Numbered from the stretch's first letter, positions 45,400 through 54,386 are shown. The stretch: DNA of 64,000 nt from an uncultured Ruminococcus sp. (GCA_900318825.1 ONMB01000011.1:40743-104742), one strand, 5' to 3'. A program made the numbers and translations. Notes: a model not told the origin generated them from the letters alone.

Positions 45400-45505
45400 G
45401 GACGGTTCTACCGTCCGGGGCGAAATTATGCTATACCTACATTATACAATCTTTTAAGTGGAAATTAATTACAAATCGGTTACATACCGGTTACGATGTG
45501 GTTAA
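45400..45505 (-). promoter_or_regulatory. GH9 control region: four direct repeats, -10 and 5' hairpin
   Basis: On the minus strand four hexamers of consensus GTAACC (TTAACC, GTAACC, GTAACC, GTAATT) occur at exact 11-bp steps (plus 45500-45505, 45489-45494, 45478-45483, 45467-45472). The last overlaps the expected -35 position of a TATAAT -10 (45441-45446), where no good -35 exists. In the leader, a GGACGGT/ACCGTCC hairpin (45400-45416) lies about 18-34 nt after the start of transcription. The layout suits an OmpR/PhoB-type activator replacing the -35 contact. PhoP of Bacillus uses similar TTAACA-like repeats. Confidence 0.65.
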
Positions 45506-45603
45506 AATTCACATTTTCTTAATATTCTGCATTTTCAGTGAGTTTTCCCCTATCACTATTGTGCAATTTAACGGATAAATTCCAATATTTTCCCTGAGAA
45601 AAG

Positions 45604-45638
45604 AGAAAAAGCGACTGCACATATTGTGCCAGTCGCTC
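45604..45638 (-). terminator. Terminator of the AEC transporter gene
   Basis: Minus strand AGCGACTG/CAGTCGCT stem with an inner CACA/TGTG pair (45610-45637), followed by TTTTCTCTTTTC. Confidence 0.85.
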
Positions 45639-45644
45639 AAAACT

Positions 45645-46595
45645 CTATATATAATTCAATGTTTTTAGTACAAACAGCCACATAGTTAACGTAAAAGCGC
45701 TGCAAAGCGTCGCAAGCATCACCGCAAAGGCAGTTATGCTGCCCTTGTGACCGAAATTCCTTGCCATTACGAAGCAGCTTCCGGTCGTCGCACTGCCGAG
45801 CATCACCAGTATCGCCACCAGTTTTTCATCACGGAACCCGAGTCCCACTGCGACCGGCAGGAATATGCAGCAGTACAGCAGCAGCTTCTGTGCAACTATC
45901 CCGCACACCAGAGCCTTTCTGCCCTTTGACTCGCTGAACTTAAATGATGCGCCAAGAGCTATCAGCGAAAGCGGAGTCGCCATACGTCCGAGGTAAGCGA
46001 TCGACCTCGACATTATCACAGGCTGATGTATGCCGCCGAACGACCATAGTATGCCGGCTATAATTCCCAGTATTATTGGATTTGTAGCGATGCTCTTCGC
46101 CGTACTCAGCCACAGCTTCTTACCGGAGAGCTCTCCGCGGTCCGGCGAGGTAAGTGCGAGAGTCACGACCGCTATCACATTGTACAGCGGGACCGTTCCC
46201 ACTATCATCAGCGCCGAAACAGTCGAGCTGCCGTAGATATTGTTCACAAAGGCTATACCGAGCACAGCCGCGCTGCTGCGGTAGGAAGCCTGTATTATCT
46301 CGCCGCGCTCGCACTTATCCCGGTGCAGCATCGAAAAAGCCGCTGCTATGCCGACGCTCAGCAGAGTCGCGCACATACAGAACAGTACGAAGCCGCCGTC
46401 CCAGACCGAGCGGAAGTCCGCCGTTGAAAGGTCCATGAAAAGCAGCGGCGGCAGCAGAGTCCTGAACACGAATTTGTTTATCTGAGACGTGGAATGTTCA
46501 TCGAGCAGCCCGAGACGTCTCACGAACCAGCCGAATACCATCATCAGAAATACCGGAACTGTGGCATTAAGGCTGAAAATCAAGTCCGAAACCAT
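45645..46595 (-). CDS. AEC family transporter (auxin efflux carrier-like)
   Basis: The 316-residue protein has about ten hydrophobic helices in two five-helix halves, with LGLLDEHSTSQINKFVFRTLLPPLLF at the front and MLGSATTGSCFVMARNFG near the C-terminus, the Mem_trans (PF03547) pattern. Bacterial members export or import organic acids such as malate, but the substrate is unknown. A GGGGG lies just before ATG. Confidence 0.85.
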   Translation of the reverse strand: MVSDLIFSLNATVPVFLMMVFGWFVRRLGLLDEHSTSQINKFVFRTLLPPLLFMDLSTADFRSVWDGGFVLFCMCATLLSVGIAAAFSMLHRDKCERGEIIQASYRSSAAVLGIAFVNNIYGSSTVSALMIVGTVPLYNVIAVVTLALTSPDRGELSGKKLWLSTAKSIATNPIILGIIAGILWSFGGIHQPVIMSRSIAYLGRMATPLSLIALGASFKFSESKGRKALVCGIVAQKLLLYCCIFLPVAVGLGFRDEKLVAILVMLGSATTGSCFVMARNFGHKGSITAFAVMLATLCSAFTLTMWLFVLKTLNYI

Positions 46596-46691
46596 TGTTT
46601 CCCCCTTAACTTTGTATAATTTACCAACATCTCATATATTACCACATTGCCGCGTCAAATGCAAGCATAAACGAAAAGTATGTGAAATCCG

Positions 46692-46720
46692 TTGCAAAGG
46701 CTGTGGTTTTGTGATATAAT
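46692..46720 (+). promoter_or_regulatory. Promoter of the paired LRR genes
   Basis: TTGCAA (46692-46697), 17 bp, TATAAT (46715-46720). Confidence 0.7.
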
Positions 46721-46777
46721 GGACTTGCTATTAATTTTAATGACCTTAGCACGAGGTCAAAAGAGAGGGATAAACCA

Positions 46778-49015
46778 ATGTTTGAATATAAAAAGCTGAC
46801 AGCTTTTGTCTCCGCCCTGCTGATAGGCGCCTGTGCAGCAGCAGCTCCGACCGCAGGAGCTCTTGCTGACGAAGCAGAGTCCACAGCAGTTTCCGAAACG
46901 ACAGCAGAGGCAGAAGCAAGCTCCGAAGATGCTTCCGAGACCACTACCACAGGCTCTCCCGTTGTCGGAGACGAGTGGGGCGGCGAAAAAGCTACCGAGG
47001 ACAAGGAAATAAAGACCGCAGGAGACTTTTCCTATTCTATCACGACCAAGGACACCGTCTGCATCGAGATGTGTACGGCAGAAGGTCCTGACGTCGTTGT
47101 ACCGGCTGAGATCGAAGGAAAAGCCGTTACCGAGCTCGGATCCAACGCTTTCGGCAAGGAGCCCCATAAAAAATACGAGACCATAACTATCCCGGGCTCG
47201 ATAAACTATATCTCGTCTGTAAATCCGTTCATCTTCTGTCAGTCTCTCAAGGAGATAAAGATAGAAGGCAGCTCCAATGACTTCACTGTCAAGGACGGTA
47301 TCCTCTTCTCGAAGGATATGAAGACGCTGGTACACTACCCTATCGCCAAGCCCGGCAAGAGCTATACCATTCCCGACGGCGTGGATACGCTCGGAACATC
47401 TGCTATCGCCGACACCGAGCTCGAAGAGATAAAGTTCCCGTCAACTCTCGAAGTCCTCGGCGACTATGCGGTAAGCACCTCAAAGAACCTCAAGTCAGTT
47501 GACCTCAGCAGCACCAAGCTCTCCTCAACAGGAAACTTCGCTTTCGCAGAGTGCAGCGCACTTACCGAGATAAAATTCCCCGAATCGCTCGTATCTATCG
47601 ACGGCGGTGCTTTCTGGGACTGTACCTCTCTCGCAGAAGTCACTCTCCCGCCCCACCTCGTACACGTCGGTCAGAACGCTTTCCTGAACACTGCGCTCAA
47701 AGAGGTCGAGATACCTGATTCCACTTCATCTATCGACTTCTGTGCGTTCGGCTACTCACTGAGCCAGACCGGCGAATATGTCGCTGACGACAGCTTTACT
47801 ATCGTCGGAAGTCAGGGCAGCGGTGCTCAGAGCTACGCTTCGGATATGGATACAGAATCCGGCTATCAGAATAAATTCAACTTTATGACTCCCGACCAGT
47901 ACGCCCTGAAGAAAGAAATGGCTTCACTCAAGCGAAAGGACGAGGGCGACTACGAATTCACAGAAAAGGACGGCGGTGCTTATATCATAACCTGCACAGC
48001 CTCCGACAGCAAGCTCACAGTCCCCGAAACGCTCGACGGTCTCCCGGTCAGAGGCACATACCCCTCCGCATTCAGCTCCTGCACCGCTGAGGAGATAATC
48101 CTCCCCGACGGAATGGAGTCGCTGAGAGAGATGAGCTTCTACAACTGTACCTATTTAAAAAGCATCACTCTCCCGCAGAGCATGAAAACTATCGGCAACA
48201 ACTGCTTCGACAGCTGTACCTCCCTCGTTACCGCTGATCTCGGCGGTGCGACCGAGATAGGAGAGGGCGTATTCACAAACTGCGACCTGCTTGCGTCGAT
48301 AACCCTCTCCGGAAACTGCACCTCCATTGATAACGGCCATGTGCCTTTCAGCAACTGCTACGGTCTTGAGGAGATAAACGTCACCGACGGCGACGGCAGC
48401 TTTTCATCGAAGGACGGTATACTTTTCAGCGGCGACGGCAAAACTCTCATCAAGTACCCGATAAACCGCTACGGCAAGACCTATGAAGTCCCCAAGGGTA
48501 CAAAGGAGATCGCAAAATACGCCTTTACAGACTCCAAGCTGATCGAGGACGTAGTTCTCCCCGATTCCGTTGAGTCTATCGGCTCGTTCGCATTCTACAA
48601 CTGCCATGAGCTGAAGAAGCTCCGTGCGCACAAGGGCATCGGAAACATCGGCGAATTTGCCTTTGGCTACATCTATAACGAGGAATTCGACACCGACAAC
48701 ACCGCTGACAGAGAGCATCTTGCAGAGGACTTCACGCTCTATGCACCAAAGGGCTCTGAGGCTTATGACTTCGCCAAGAAGAACGACATCAAGGTCGTTA
48801 CCGGAACAGTCCGCATCGGCAGCAAAAACATCAGTCTGGGCTTCATCATCGCTATATGCGGTGCATTGGGAGCAGCTATCATAGGTCTTGTGACCACTAT
48901 AATACTCAAGACCCGCAAAAAGAGAAAGAAAGCAGCCGAACAGGCTGAGCGCAAAAAGAAGTACACAGAGAAAAAAGCCAAGGAGAGCGAGGAAAACAAG
49001 AATGAAGCTGAGTAA
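46778..49015 (+). CDS. Membrane-anchored BspA-type LRR protein
   Basis: The 745-residue protein has a signal peptide (about 1-30), an acidic Ser/Thr/Glu linker, and two blocks of LRR_5 repeats (about 100-340 and 405-660; units such as LKSVDLSSTKLSSTGNFAFA and LPQSMKTIGNNCFDSCTSLV). A C-terminal transmembrane helix (about 687-710) is followed by a very basic, charged tail (KTRKKRKKAAEQAERKKK). So it is an outside repeat domain anchored in the membrane. There is no dockerin, unlike the LRR protein at 28 kb. Role may be adhesion or wall contact; unknown. The stop is overlapped by the next gene. Confidence 0.85.
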   Translation: MFEYKKLTAFVSALLIGACAAAAPTAGALADEAESTAVSETTAEAEASSEDASETTTTGSPVVGDEWGGEKATEDKEIKTAGDFSYSITTKDTVCIEMCTAEGPDVVVPAEIEGKAVTELGSNAFGKEPHKKYETITIPGSINYISSVNPFIFCQSLKEIKIEGSSNDFTVKDGILFSKDMKTLVHYPIAKPGKSYTIPDGVDTLGTSAIADTELEEIKFPSTLEVLGDYAVSTSKNLKSVDLSSTKLSSTGNFAFAECSALTEIKFPESLVSIDGGAFWDCTSLAEVTLPPHLVHVGQNAFLNTALKEVEIPDSTSSIDFCAFGYSLSQTGEYVADDSFTIVGSQGSGAQSYASDMDTESGYQNKFNFMTPDQYALKKEMASLKRKDEGDYEFTEKDGGAYIITCTASDSKLTVPETLDGLPVRGTYPSAFSSCTAEEIILPDGMESLREMSFYNCTYLKSITLPQSMKTIGNNCFDSCTSLVTADLGGATEIGEGVFTNCDLLASITLSGNCTSIDNGHVPFSNCYGLEEINVTDGDGSFSSKDGILFSGDGKTLIKYPINRYGKTYEVPKGTKEIAKYAFTDSKLIEDVVLPDSVESIGSFAFYNCHELKKLRAHKGIGNIGEFAFGYIYNEEFDTDNTADREHLAEDFTLYAPKGSEAYDFAKKNDIKVVTGTVRIGSKNISLGFIIAICGALGAAIIGLVTTIILKTRKKRKKAAEQAERKKKYTEKKAKESEENKNEAE

Positions 49016-50492
49016 GATCTTTGCAGCTGCCGGAGCCGCATTAATGGCATTCACAGCTATCTCGCCGCTTGCCGTATCCGCAGACCAGCTCAAGTCCGCA
49101 GAGAAGACTCTTCAGGACGGTGCTTTTGAGTATGAGTCCGTAAACGGCGGCTATAAGATAACCAAGTGCATCGCCTCGATGATCACAGAGATACCGGCTA
49201 TCAGAAACGGCGTACCGATCATCGAGATAGGCGAAAAAGCCTTTGCCGGATTTACAGGCATAAGCGAACTTGAGATACCGGATTCGGTAACAGCTATCGA
49301 CGATAACGCTTTCTACGGCTGCGCGAGTATAAACAAGCTCGTTCTGCCCAAAAAGCTCAAAACTCTCGGAGAAGGAGCGTTTTCAGGCTGCTCCGGCATC
49401 ACCGAGCTCACGATACCGGACTCCATTACTGAGATACCCAAGAATGCATTCTCAAAGTGCGACCATTTAGAGTCGCTCGACCTCGGAAACAGCGTCACAA
49501 AGATCGACGAGCTGGCTTTCTATGAGTGTACGAGCCTTTCAAAGCTGACTCTGCCGCCGACTCTCACCGAAATAGGCGACTGTGCTTTCGGCGAACTGCT
49601 CTCACTCACCGAGATAGACGCCTCCAAGTGCGATGCTTTCAGCTTCAAGGACGATCTCCTCACGGACAAGTCCGGCAAGGAGATATACTGCGCACTTTCA
49701 ACTATCAAGGGTGCATATTACGTTCCCGAGGGCACTGAAAAGATCAGGGGCGGAGCCTTCTCGGCAGCCGCAGGCATCGAGGAGCTCCATGTACCGGCTA
49801 CCGTCGATGAAATAGGAGACGGCGCATTCAGCTGCCTGTTCACCGGCGAAATGGGCTACTGCTCGCTCCTTAAAACGATAGACCTCGAAAACGGTCTCGA
49901 AAAGCTCGGCAGCAACGCCTTTGCATACACATCAGTCGAAAATCTCTCTCTGCCGGTAACTCTCACCGAGATCGGCGACGGCGCATTTATGGGCAATTTC
50001 GCGCTCAGCAAGGTAATTATCCCCGAGGGCGTGAAGTCTATCGGCGAAAACGCCTTCTACAACTGCAAGAACCTCAGAACGGTAGCCGTCCCCAAGAGCG
50101 TAAAGTCCATAGGCGACCATGCTTTCGGCTTTGTTTCGTCAGACAGCGAGGAATTCACCAAGCTCGACGGCTTCAAGATGAGCGTTTTCTCACGTTCAGA
50201 GGGCAAAAAGTACGCAAAGAGCAACTCCCTGACATATAACGTCAAGGACCGCAGTCTCCTTAAAATGGCCTTCATCGTGATATGTGTCGGCTGCGGACTC
50301 GGTGCGATAATATACAGCTGCGTACTCATGTCAAGGAGCCGCAAGAGAGCTTCAGCGGGCGTCCGCAAGGCGATCAAGGAAGAAAAGGAAAAGGCTGAGG
50401 AAGCAAGCTACCAGAAGATAATCGACAGCGACGCACACACAGACGATACCAATAACGAACAGGACGACAGTGAGGATAACAGCGAAGACTGA
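49002..50492 (+). CDS. Membrane-anchored BspA-type LRR protein, coupled partner
   Basis: The 496-residue protein has a signal peptide (about 1-27), LRR_5 repeats (about 60-400: FAGFTGISELEIPDSVTAID and others), a C-terminal transmembrane helix (about 420-443) and an acidic tail (TDDTNNEQDDSEDNSED), in contrast to the basic tail of its neighbour. The start codon lies 14 nt inside the previous gene, so translation is coupled and a membrane heterodimer is plausible. The opposite tail charges are worth noting. Function unknown. Confidence 0.85.
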   Translation: MKLSKIFAAAGAALMAFTAISPLAVSADQLKSAEKTLQDGAFEYESVNGGYKITKCIASMITEIPAIRNGVPIIEIGEKAFAGFTGISELEIPDSVTAIDDNAFYGCASINKLVLPKKLKTLGEGAFSGCSGITELTIPDSITEIPKNAFSKCDHLESLDLGNSVTKIDELAFYECTSLSKLTLPPTLTEIGDCAFGELLSLTEIDASKCDAFSFKDDLLTDKSGKEIYCALSTIKGAYYVPEGTEKIRGGAFSAAAGIEELHVPATVDEIGDGAFSCLFTGEMGYCSLLKTIDLENGLEKLGSNAFAYTSVENLSLPVTLTEIGDGAFMGNFALSKVIIPEGVKSIGENAFYNCKNLRTVAVPKSVKSIGDHAFGFVSSDSEEFTKLDGFKMSVFSRSEGKKYAKSNSLTYNVKDRSLLKMAFIVICVGCGLGAIIYSCVLMSRSRKRASAGVRKAIKEEKEKAEEASYQKIIDSDAHTDDTNNEQDDSEDNSED

Positions 50493-50549
50493 TCCCCACA
50501 GCACCGGCAAAGGAGGGCGAAAAAAACGGATAAACCAGCAGTTCTGTAT

Positions 50550-51548
50550 ATGGTGATCCCCTGCTATAACGAGGAGGAGGTCCTCAGCGAGACCGCTGCC
50601 CGTATGAGGGATAAATACCTTTCGCTCGAGCAGCAGAAGCTCATCTCCCCGGAAAGCAGGATAGTTTTCGTAAACGACGGCTCCAAGGACTCGACGTGGG
50701 ACATAATCAAAGACCTGCACGCTGCCTCTCCGGAGCTCTTCTCCGGCATAGACCTCGCTCACAACAGCGGTCATCAGAACGCCGTTCTTGCCGGTCTTAT
50801 GACAGTCAAGGACCTCTGCGACATCTCCATAACCATGGACGCCGACCTCCAGGACGACATCAACGCTGTGGACGAAATGGTAAAGAAATACTACGAGGGC
50901 AATCAGGTCGTCTACGGCGTCAGAAGCGCCCGCAAGACCGATACCTTCTTCAAGAAATTCACCGCTGAGAGCTTCTACAAGTTCATGAAGCTCATGGGAG
51001 CGGACGTGGTCTACAATCACGCGGATTTCCGCCTTATGAGCCGCAGAGTTCTCGAGGAACTTTCCGGCTTCAAGGAAGTCAACCTCTTCCTGCGCGGAAT
51101 GGTACCGCTCATCGGTTTCCAGAGCTGCTCCGTATTCTACGAGAGGAGCGAGCGTTTTGCCGGCGAGAGCAAGTATCCGCTGCGGAAAATGATCTCGTTC
51201 GCCGTAAACGGCATAACCTCGTTCAGCACAAAACCGCTGAAATTCATCACAGCGACCGGCTTTATAATGTCGGTGATGAGCGTTTTCGCGTTCATATGGG
51301 CGTTTGTGGCGAAGTTTGCGGGCTTTGCGGAGCTCGGCTGGTCGAGCCTGCTGTGCTCGATATGGCTGATAGGAGGACTCCAGCTCTTCTGTCTCGGCAT
51401 AATCGGCGAGTATGTCGGCAAGATATACGCCGAGGTCAAGCACCGTCCGCGTTTCATCGTTGCGGACTTCCTTAACGACCTCGGAGCGGAGTTTCTCGAT
51501 AAGAATTCAGGAACCACAGAACATAACTCCCAAACAAACGGTCAATAA
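50550..51548 (+). CDS. GT2 family glycosyltransferase (DPM/GtrB-like)
   Basis: The 332-residue frame has the GT-A domain with MVIPCYNEEE, FVNDGSKDST, TMDADLQDD (DxD) and HADFRLMSRRVLEEL. Two transmembrane helices follow near 230-290 (TGFIMSVMSVFAFIWAF, SSLLCSIWLIGGLQLF) and a short tail. This matches undecaprenyl-phosphate or dolichyl-phosphate type sugar transferases. The first usable ATG (50550) would cut into the first strand and has no ribosome binding site. An AGGAGG (50511-50516) lies 9 nt before ACG (50526), giving eight further residues TDKPAVLY, so the native start may have been ATG changed to ACG, or ACG may be used. It sits after the LRR pair. Confidence 0.85.
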   Translation: MVIPCYNEEEVLSETAARMRDKYLSLEQQKLISPESRIVFVNDGSKDSTWDIIKDLHAASPELFSGIDLAHNSGHQNAVLAGLMTVKDLCDISITMDADLQDDINAVDEMVKKYYEGNQVVYGVRSARKTDTFFKKFTAESFYKFMKLMGADVVYNHADFRLMSRRVLEELSGFKEVNLFLRGMVPLIGFQSCSVFYERSERFAGESKYPLRKMISFAVNGITSFSTKPLKFITATGFIMSVMSVFAFIWAFVAKFAGFAELGWSSLLCSIWLIGGLQLFCLGIIGEYVGKIYAEVKHRPRFIVADFLNDLGAEFLDKNSGTTEHNSQTNGQ

Positions 51549-51554
51549 TCAGCA

Positions 51555-51580
51555 GGGCGGCATCAAGCCGCCCGTTTTGC
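51555..51580 (+). terminator. Intrinsic terminator
   Basis: GGGCGGC/GCCGCCC (51555-51561 with 51567-51573) followed by GTTTTG. It ends the LRR-GT2 unit. Confidence 0.8.
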
Positions 51581-51591
51581 GTATATATAGC

Positions 51592-51617
51592 AAAAGAGGC
51601 GGACAATATCCGCCTCT
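51592..51617 (-). terminator. Intrinsic terminator of ugd
   Basis: Minus strand AGAGGCGGA/TCCGCCTCT (51595-51603 with 51609-51617), then TTTTGC. Confidence 0.85.
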
Positions 51618-51632
51618 GCCTGTATTAAAAAA

Positions 51633-52871
51633 TCAGTCTCTTCTGAAAATATCGCGTGTGTAGACCTTGTCCGAAATATCGTCAAGGCAGCTGTCATAGC
51701 GGTTTGCGATAACAGCGTCGCTGCGCTTCTTGAATTCGTCGAGATCGTTCACGACAAGGCTGCCGAAGAATGTCTCACCGTCCTTGAGAGTCGGCTCGTA
51801 GATGATGACCTCTGCACCCTTTGCCTTGATGCGCTTCATAACGCCCTGTATCGAGGACTGACGGAAGTTATCGCTGTTGCACTTCATCGTAAGCCTGTAA
51901 ACGCCGATAACAACGTGGCGCTCGCGGCTGCTGTCGAACTCGCTGTTCTCTGAATAGCCGTAGTATCCGGCTTTTTCGAGGACTCTTCCGGCGATGAAGT
52001 CCTTTCTCGTGCGGTTGGACTGGACGATAGCCGACATCATATCCTGCGGCACGTCCTCATAGTTTGCGAGGAGCTGCTTTGTGTCCTTGGGGAGACAGTA
52101 GCCGCCGTAACCGAACGAGGGATTATTGTAATGGCTGCCGATACGGGGATCGAGGCATACACCGTCGATTATCTGCTTTGTATCGAGACCTTTGAGCTCT
52201 GCATAGGTGTCGAGCTCATTGAAGTAGCTGACTCTGAGTGCGAGGTAGGTGTTCGCGAAGAGCTTAACGGCTTCTGCTTCTGTGAAGCCCATAAACAGCG
52301 TGTCGATATCCTCTTTCAGAGCGCCCTGCTGGAGGAGTCCGGCAAAGGTATGTGCAGCCTTGACAAGTCTCTCGTCGTCCATATCAGTACCGACGATTAT
52401 GCGGCTTGGGTAGAGGTTATCGTAGAGAGCCTTGCTTTCGCGGAGGAATTCGGGGCTGAAAATGATATTTTTGCTGCCGGTCTTTTCTCTTATTGAGCGT
52501 GTAAATCCCACGGGGATAGTGGACTTGATGACCAGTATCGCATCGGGAGCGTACTTCATAGCGAGGTTTATCACTGCCTCGACAGCGCTCGTATCGAAGA
52601 AATTCTTTGTACTGTCGTAATTTGTGGGAGCAGCGATGACGATGAAGTCAGCGTCCTTGTAGGCAGCTTCCGCATCGAGTGTAGCTGTGAGATCAAGCTC
52701 CTTCTCTGCGAGATATTTCTCTATATATTCGTCCTGAATGGGCGACTTTCTGTTATTTATGAGCTCAACCTTTTCAGGGATTATATCAACGGCTTTCACC
52801 TCATTGTGCTGAGCCAGCAGAACTGCTATCGAAAGTCCGACATAGCCGGTACCTGCAACTGCAATCTTCAT
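51633..52871 (-). CDS. ugd: UDP-glucose 6-dehydrogenase
   Basis: The 412-residue NAD-dependent enzyme has [47 protein letters not shown] and the catalytic Cys in [15 protein letters not shown], followed by the C-terminal UDP-binding domain. It oxidises UDP-glucose to UDP-glucuronate for exopolysaccharide or capsule; UDP-N-acetylmannosamine or GDP-mannose as substrate is less likely from the motif set but not excluded. It is convergent with the GT2 gene. Confidence 0.9.
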   Translation of the reverse strand: MKIAVAGTGYVGLSIAVLLAQHNEVKAVDIIPEKVELINNRKSPIQDEYIEKYLAEKELDLTATLDAEAAYKDADFIVIAAPTNYDSTKNFFDTSAVEAVINLAMKYAPDAILVIKSTIPVGFTRSIREKTGSKNIIFSPEFLRESKALYDNLYPSRIIVGTDMDDERLVKAAHTFAGLLQQGALKEDIDTLFMGFTEAEAVKLFANTYLALRVSYFNELDTYAELKGLDTKQIIDGVCLDPRIGSHYNNPSFGYGGYCLPKDTKQLLANYEDVPQDMMSAIVQSNRTRKDFIAGRVLEKAGYYGYSENSEFDSSRERHVVIGVYRLTMKCNSDNFRQSSIQGVMKRIKAKGAEVIIYEPTLKDGETFFGSLVVNDLDEFKKRSDAVIANRYDSCLDDISDKVYTRDIFRRD

Positions 52872-52899
52872 ATTTTAACCTCCTGCGTTCTGTGATAAT

Positions 52900-52962
52900 A
52901 CCGTTTCTGTCAGAAACGGTCCGCTGTATACTATTATACACCTTTTTCCACCTTTTTGTCAA
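52900..52962 (-). promoter_or_regulatory. ugd promoter with 21-bp palindrome after +1
   Basis: Minus strand: TTGACA (52957-52962), 18 bp, TATAAT (52933-52938). Just after the start point lies a palindrome with perfect 10-bp arms, ACCGTTTCTG/CAGAAACGGT (52900-52909 and 52911-52920), which could be an operator or a stabilising 5' hairpin. Confidence 0.7.
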
Positions 52963-52976
52963 CGGTATGCGGAATA

Positions 52977-53005
52977 TTGACATCTCAGCTGCACTGTGAT
53001 ATAAT
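52977..53005 (+). promoter_or_regulatory. Promoter of lipoprotein gene
   Basis: TTGACA (52977-52982), 17 bp, TATAAT (53000-53005), 29 bp before the start. It is divergent from ugd. Confidence 0.85.
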
Positions 53006-53034
53006 TATCTTACCTTTTAAAGGAGGATCTTGAT

Positions 53035-54210
53035 ATGAAAAAAATTATTGCATTTATAATGGCACTTGCAGCACTCAGCTGCACACTCACAGCCTGCGGA
53101 AGTACGGACGACAGCTCCTCATCGGGAAAGTCAGCTTCATCATCAGCAGCTTCCTCGGCTTCTGAAAGCGGAACGTACGAAGAAAACGGCACATCTTCTC
53201 AGGACGGTACAGAGGACGTTACAGCTTCAGGCGAAGAGCAGACCGGTACTTCTATGGGAGCTTCAACAGAACCTGAGGAGCTCTCAGGACACATTGTAGA
53301 CGATGACGCTCCGTATATGGCAGACCTCAAGAATATGATAGACTGCCTTAACAACAAGGATTTTACCGCATATATAAAATATATGTACCCCAAGGAGTTC
53401 TTGGACGCTGCTCTCAAAGCGCAGGGACATTCTCTTGAAGAAATGGCACAGGAAATGGCAAATGGACTTGAAGAAAAAGAAGAAATAAATAATACTTTCC
53501 CGATAAAGCTCGGAAAAGTTGCTGAATATGACACTTCTGATGAAATGGTCAAGCAGATGCGTGCAGGCTTTGAGGAAACTCTGAGCGGCTCTTCAGATGA
53601 TACCAGCAAGATCAGCGAACAGCTCGGCTTTGACATAAAGAAATACATCGAAAAGCTCAAGGACTGCAAGATCATCGACGTTGAAATGATATCTGCCGAC
53701 GGAAAGAGTGAAACAGAGACCTTTATGGCGTATGAAGATGACGGCGAGGGTTGGAAGTTCGATATAACTATGATGTCTATGCTCTCATATATTAAAAAGT
53801 CAAAGAAAGTATCGGCAAACTCCGCTGCAAGCTCTATTGATAAGGCAGCTATCAGCACGATCACAGATATTGACGAAAAAGACGGTTTCCCGGCAGACAA
53901 ATTCGTACTCGGCACTAACAGCTCACTCGATGTGAACGTTCCTGCCAATGTTGATGCAGAAGCGCTCCGCAAAGGCATAAAGAATTACTTTGACAAGGTA
54001 GACGATTACAATTACTTTGTAGTGATACAGAATGCAGATGTAATGAAGGTCGTTTGCGAAAAGAAAGACAGCGACGGAAACGTCGGTATGTACCCTGCCG
54101 ACAACGACAGTACAGAGACCTATGAGGAGCTGTACAAAAAGGCTAAAGCCGGCGAACTCTATGATGAGTATCAGGAAAAGGTCACCGAAAAGCTGAAAGA
54201 CAACGAATAA
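53035..54210 (+). CDS. Secreted lipoprotein, function unknown
   Basis: The 391-residue precursor has a lipoprotein signal with LTAC (Cys about residue 21), a Ser/Thr/Glu linker to about residue 90, and two domains: YMADLKNMIDCLNNKDFTAYIKYMYPKEF ... YDTSDEMVKQMR (about 95-260) and a C-terminal DUF-like part (about 280-391: AEALRKGIKNYFDKVDDYNYFVVIQ). The first resembles the middle of the lipoprotein at 31-32 kb. AAAGGAGG lies 11 nt upstream of ATG. It has its own promoter and terminator, no associated enzyme genes. Confidence 0.78.
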   Translation: MKKIIAFIMALAALSCTLTACGSTDDSSSSGKSASSSAASSASESGTYEENGTSSQDGTEDVTASGEEQTGTSMGASTEPEELSGHIVDDDAPYMADLKNMIDCLNNKDFTAYIKYMYPKEFLDAALKAQGHSLEEMAQEMANGLEEKEEINNTFPIKLGKVAEYDTSDEMVKQMRAGFEETLSGSSDDTSKISEQLGFDIKKYIEKLKDCKIIDVEMISADGKSETETFMAYEDDGEGWKFDITMMSMLSYIKKSKKVSANSAASSIDKAAISTITDIDEKDGFPADKFVLGTNSSLDVNVPANVDAEALRKGIKNYFDKVDDYNYFVVIQNADVMKVVCEKKDSDGNVGMYPADNDSTETYEELYKKAKAGELYDEYQEKVTEKLKDNE

Positions 54211-54215
54211 ACAAT

Positions 54216-54242
54216 AAGGACGCACAGTGTGCGTCCTTTCTG
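54216..54242 (+). terminator. Intrinsic terminator
   Basis: AAGGACGCAC/GTGCGTCCTT (54216-54225 with 54229-54238), AGT loop, then TTCT. Confidence 0.8.
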
Positions 54243-54270
54243 CATTCTGAGCTCTGGCTTCTTTATGTTG

Positions 54271-54386
54271 ACGCCCAAAGGGCGCCCCTGAGTGGGTTTA
54301 CGTTACAGATCCAAATGGCACGGACAGCGGAACACCAGCGTTCCGCGTTACAATACAAATGATAAGGGGCGCACGGAATGCGCCCC
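54271..54386. repeat. Intergenic group of three GC-rich hairpins
   Basis: GGGCGCCC palindrome (54280-54287), GCGGAAC/GTTCCGC (54327-54333 with 54340-54346) and GGGGCGCA/TGCGCCCC (54366-54373 with 54379-54386). The last may serve as the proS terminator. The group resembles in style the array near 2.9 kb but has a different sequence. Confidence 0.6.
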
